Shown here: positions 61,312 to 64,000 of the stretch, piece by piece
How the letters are laid out: every line of letters begins with the position of its first letter
Numbering within the stretch: the stretch's first letter is position 1
Assembly (NCBI RefSeq): GCF_002005565.1
Contig: NZ_BDJC01000026.1
Coordinates: 1 to 64,000, forward strand
DNA: 64,000 nt
Direction of reading: 5' to 3'
DNA from: Streptomyces sp. JHA26
Lineage (GTDB): Bacteria; Actinomycetota; Actinomycetes; Streptomycetales; Streptomycetaceae
Position numbers and translations under genes: made by a program
Notes under the pieces: model-generated
What the model saw: only the letters and a program-made list of their open reading frames with translations
The model's database searches: none
What the model was told of the DNA's origin: nothing

Positions 61312-62238
61312 TCAGTTCCGCAGCGCCTCGGCCGCCGCCGTCACGACCGCGTCGGCCACCGCCGCCAGCGCGGGGGAGTCGAGCTTCCACTGCTGCCAGT
61401 ACAGCGGGACGTCGACGGCCCGGTCCGGGGCGAAGTCGACGAGCCGCCCGGCCCGCAGCAGGGCCTCCGCCTGCGGCTCCGGCACCATGCCCCAGCCCAG
61501 TCCGGCGGCGACCGCCTCCACGAAGCCCTCCGAGGTCGGCACGTAGTGGCGCCCGGCGCCGGCGCCGTCCCGCCCGAGTCGGCGCACGAAGCCGTCCTGG
61601 AAGTCGTCCCGCCGGTCGAAGACCACCACCGGTGCCCCGGCGAGCACCTCGGGCAGTGGCCCCTCCAGGTACCGGGCGGCGAAGCCGGGGGCGGCACAGG
61701 GCCGGTAGCGCATCCGGCCCAGGTACCGGACGGTGCAGCCCGGCACCGGATCGGGCGAGGAGGTCACCGCGGCCATCACCACGCCCTCGCGCAGGAGGGC
61801 CGCCGTGTGGTCCTCGTCCTCGCGGCGCAGCTCGAAACAGAGCCGCGGTTCCTGGGACACCCGCGTGAGAGCGCCGAGGAACCACGTCGCGAGCGAGTCG
61901 GCGTTGACGGCCACCGAGACCCGGGTCGGCTCCCCGGCACCGCTCAGCCCCAGCTCCGCGTACGCGTCCCGCTCCAGCCGGGTCACCTGCCGGGCCAGCC
62001 GCACCAGCACCGCACCGGACTCCGTGGGCCGCACCGGCTTGGTGCGCAGCAGCAGCACGCGCCCGGTGCGCTGCTCCAGCGCCTTCACCCGCTGGCTGAC
62101 CGCGGACGGCGTCACGTGCAGCGCGGCGGCGGCCGCGTCGAACGTGCCCTCGTCCACCACGGCCAGCAGGGTGCGCACCTGGTCCAGCGGCAGATCCGCG
62201 AGCACCGCCGTCGTCCCTGTCGTCCCCATCGCCGCCAT
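61312..62238 (-). CDS. LysG/ArgP-type LysR-family regulator
   Basis: 308 residues. HTH LPLDQVRTLLAVVDEGTFDAAAAALHVTPSAVSQRVKALEQRTGRVLLLR, then the ligand domain with AVNADSLATWFLGAL (typical of ArgP/LysG). Divergent from a lysE-type exporter gene, with a dyad between, which is the classical LysG-LysE arrangement: the regulator senses lysine or arginine and turns on the exporter. ATG 62238 or 62229. Confidence 0.88.
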   Translation of the reverse strand: MAAMGTTGTTAVLADLPLDQVRTLLAVVDEGTFDAAAAALHVTPSAVSQRVKALEQRTGRVLLLRTKPVRPTESGAVLVRLARQVTRLERDAYAELGLSGAGEPTRVSVAVNADSLATWFLGALTRVSQEPRLCFELRREDEDHTAALLREGVVMAAVTSSPDPVPGCTVRYLGRMRYRPCAAPGFAARYLEGPLPEVLAGAPVVVFDRRDDFQDGFVRRLGRDGAGAGRHYVPTSEGFVEAVAAGLGWGMVPEPQAEALLRAGRLVDFAPDRAVDVPLYWQQWKLDSPALAAVADAVVTAAAEALRN

Positions 62239-62261
62239 GACCCCCGTTCTCTTCAGGAACA

Positions 62262-62285
62262 CTAAGGATACGTAAGAATCCTTAG
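62262..62285. promoter_or_regulatory. LysG-type dyad between lysG and lysE
   Basis: CTAAGGAT (62262-62269), 8 bases, ATCCTTAG (62278-62285): a perfect inverted repeat midway between the divergent regulator and exporter genes, AT-rich against its surroundings, as expected for a LysG/ArgP operator. Confidence 0.8.
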
Positions 62286-62323
62286 CTGTACGTACGGTGA
62301 TCGTCCCGCTTAGCGTCAAGGGC

Positions 62324-62938
62324 ATGACCAACGCACTGACCGCCGCGGCCGCCGGCTTCGGCACCGGCCTCTCGCTCATCGTCGCCATCGGCGCCCAGAA
62401 CGCCTTCGTCCTGCGCCAGGGGATCCGCCGCGACGCCGTCCTCGCCGTGGTCGGCATCTGCGCGCTGTCCGACGCCGTCCTCATCGCCCTCGGCGTCGGC
62501 GGCGTCGGCGCGGTGGTGGTGGCCTGGCCGGACGCGCTGACCGCGGTCGCCTGGGTCGGGGGCGCCTTCCTGCTCTGCTACGGCGCCCTGGCCGCCCGGC
62601 GCGTGTTCCGGCCGGCCGGGGCGCTGCGGACGGAGGGCGACGCGGCCGGCTCGCGGCGGCGGGCGGTGCTCACGTGTCTGGCGCTGACCTGGCTCAACCC
62701 GCACGTCTACCTCGACACCGTGTTCCTGCTGGGCTCCGTCGCCGCCGACCGCGGCCCGCTGCGCTGGACCTTCGGCCTGGGGGCGGCCGCGGCCAGCCTG
62801 TGCTGGTTCGCCGCGCTGGGTTTCGGTGCCCGCTACCTCGGCCGCTTCCTGGCCCGGCCCGTCGCCTGGCGCGTCCTGGACGGACTGGTCGCCGCCACCA
62901 TGATCGTGCTCGGTGTCTCCCTCGTCGTCGGCGCGTGA
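62324..62938 (+). CDS. lysE: LysE-family amino-acid exporter
   Basis: 204 residues with about six spans: AGFGTGLSLIVAIGAQNAFVLRQGI (family motif GAQNAF), then further helices ending GLVAATMIVLGVSLVVGA. LysE exports lysine and arginine. The ATG 62324 lies 8 bases after TAGCGT (62311-62316), so the message may be leaderless. Divergent from LysG. Confidence 0.88.
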   Translation: MTNALTAAAAGFGTGLSLIVAIGAQNAFVLRQGIRRDAVLAVVGICALSDAVLIALGVGGVGAVVVAWPDALTAVAWVGGAFLLCYGALAARRVFRPAGALRTEGDAAGSRRRAVLTCLALTWLNPHVYLDTVFLLGSVAADRGPLRWTFGLGAAAASLCWFAALGFGARYLGRFLARPVAWRVLDGLVAATMIVLGVSLVVGA

Positions 62939-63025
62939 ACAGGGCCGGGCGGTGCGCACGCGCTCGAACGGAACTGCGATAGTGAGGGCCCCGATCGAAA
63001 GATGTAACGAGCACGTAGGAAGCGC

Positions 63026-64000
63026 GTGGACACGAGCGAGAGCAGTACCGCATCCCCGGACGAAGCCCCCGTCCCGGACGAGACCCCCGCCCGGGACGGA
63101 GCCCGGCGCCGCTGGGTCATGGACACCCGTCCACTGCGCCGTCCCGCCTACCGCAGGCTGTGGTCCTCGACCGTCGTCACGGCCGTCGGCAGCCAGCTCA
63201 CCGCCGTCGCCGTGCCCAAGCAGATCTACGACATCACCGGCTCCTCCGCCTGGGTCGGCACCGCGAGCCTCGCCGGACTGCTGCCGCTGATCGTGTTCGC
63301 CCTGTGGGGCGGCGCGGTCGCCGACACCATGGACCGCCGCAAGCTGCTGCTGATCACCAACACCGGCATCGCCGTCACCTCACTGCTGTTCTGGGTCCAG
63401 GCCGTCACCGGCCTGGAGTCGGTGGCCGTCCTGATGCTCCTGCTCGCGCTGCAACAGGCCTTCTGGGGCCTCAACGCCCCGGCCCGCAACGCCTCCATCG
63501 CCCGCCTGGTCCCCGCGGACGAACTCGCCGCGGCCAACGCGCTCGGCTCGACCGTCATACAGACCGGCCAGGTGGTCGGACCGCTGCTCGCCGGTGCCCT
63601 CATCCCCGTCGTCGGCCTGCCCGAGCTGTACCTCGTCGACGCGCTGGCGCTGTGCGTCACGGTGTGGGCGGTGTACAAGCTGCCCGCCCTGCCGCCGCTC
63701 ACGGGCACGGCGGTACGGCGCGCGGGCGTCCGCGAGGTCGTGGCCGGGTTCCGCTACATCGCCGGGCACAAGGTGCTGCTGCTGTCCTTCCTGGCCGACA
63801 TCGTCGCCATGGTCCTCGGGATGCCCCGCGCGCTGTTCCCGCAGCTCGCCGCCGAGACGTACGCCCCCTGGGGCGAGGGACTCGCCCTCGGCCTGCTGTT
63901 CGCGGCCGTCCCCGTCGGCGCGGTGGCCGGAGGGCTGTTCTCCGGCACCTTCTCCCGGGCACGCCGGCACGGCTGGATGGTGATCGGCGCGGTCGTCGTC
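63026..64000 (+). CDS. MFS exporter, EntS-like (5' part)
   Basis: 325 codons are visible, running off the window end. Start GTG 63026 with AGGAAG upstream; the N-terminal 30 residues are acidic and cytoplasmic. Spans include TVVTAVGSQLTAVAVPKQIY, SLAGLLPLIVFALWGGAVADTMDRRKLL (MFS loop 2-3 motif ADTMDRR), LALQQAFWGLNAPARNASIARLVP and VAGGLFSGTFSRARR. It resembles the enterobactin/siderophore exporter EntS and related efflux proteins. Substrate unknown. Its C-terminal spans lie beyond the window. Confidence 0.87.
   Translation, partial: MDTSESSTASPDEAPVPDETPARDGARRRWVMDTRPLRRPAYRRLWSSTVVTAVGSQLTAVAVPKQIYDITGSSAWVGTASLAGLLPLIVFALWGGAVADTMDRRKLLLITNTGIAVTSLLFWVQAVTGLESVAVLMLLLALQQAFWGLNAPARNASIARLVPADELAAANALGSTVIQTGQVVGPLLAGALIPVVGLPELYLVDALALCVTVWAVYKLPALPPLTGTAVRRAGVREVVAGFRYIAGHKVLLLSFLADIVAMVLGMPRALFPQLAAETYAPWGEGLALGLLFAAVPVGAVAGGLFSGTFSRARRHGWMVIGAVVV

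Overview
The window is chromosomal DNA of a Streptomyces species. Support comes from very high GC, GTG/TTG starts behind GGAGG-type ribosome binding sites, and genes largely confined to mycelial sporulating actinomycetes: a long chaplin with an LAxTG sortase signal, an SsgA-like protein, a WhiB-like protein, an NsdA/NsdB-type regulator, an orphan DUF397 protein and a PopR/ClpP3/ClpP4 locus. From memory, the order nsdB - chpB - chiF - sigL/popR/clpP - ssgC - wblH follows the right arm of the S. coelicolor chromosome (roughly SCO7250 to SCO7306). I could not check this by alignment. No tRNA, rRNA, insertion sequence, prophage or CRISPR array was seen.

Layout. 1-13 kb: end of a tandem-repeat TPR protein, a phytoene-dehydrogenase-like oxidoreductase, a DUF2795 protein, a Tat-exported serine hydrolase, an acyl-CoA synthetase, an alpha/beta hydrolase, an orphan DUF397 protein, a universal stress protein, a secreted amidase and a phosphotransferase. 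13-24 kb: NsdB-like regulator, a PAS/SpoIIE-type phosphatase with a degraded active site, a Gfo/Idh/MocA oxidoreductase, an eRF1-like protein, a secreted tripeptidyl aminopeptidase, a chaplin, an SPW membrane protein and an aldehyde dehydrogenase. 24-34 kb: GH19 chitinase with DasR-like sites, aldo/keto reductases, adenosine deaminase, small enzymes, a multi-pass membrane protein and a PRC-barrel gene pair. 34-38 kb: anti-sigma-type ATPase, sigma factor SigL, PopR and the clpP3-clpP4 operon. 38-50 kb: RNase H, SRPBCC, ssgC, an F420-type oxidoreductase, a membrane pseudokinase, a threonine dehydratase, a TerD-CAP-CAP fusion and a large LuxR-type ATPase regulator. 50-56 kb: a redox/cyclic-nucleotide signalling operon (receiver-thioredoxin reductase fusion, cNMP-binding histidine kinase, UBP zinc finger), a universal stress protein and a DUF4032 protein. 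56-64 kb: MBL hydrolase, TetR regulator with FAD dehydrogenase, DUF6098, WblH, the LysG/LysE pair and the 5' part of an MFS exporter.

Common threads. The region is rich in stress and developmental control. Five intergenic sites fit the loose SigB-family consensus GNNT-N14-16-GGGTAY. They lie upstream of the DUF2795 gene, the anti-sigma gene, sigL itself, the SRPBCC gene and the DUF6098 gene, which suggests a local SigL/SigB-type regulon. Several proteins keep a signalling fold but have lost catalytic residues: a pseudokinase, a PP2C lacking metal ligands, a ClpP without its histidine and a thioredoxin reductase without its CxxC. The best candidate for a little-described system is the 50.7-54.3 kb operon, where a receiver-reductase fusion is translationally coupled to a soluble cNMP-binding histidine kinase and followed by a UBP zinc finger. 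Local operators that can be read directly include a PopR box, a LysG-type dyad, a TetR-type palindrome, two DasR-like sites and a pair of GAAA/TTTC sites.
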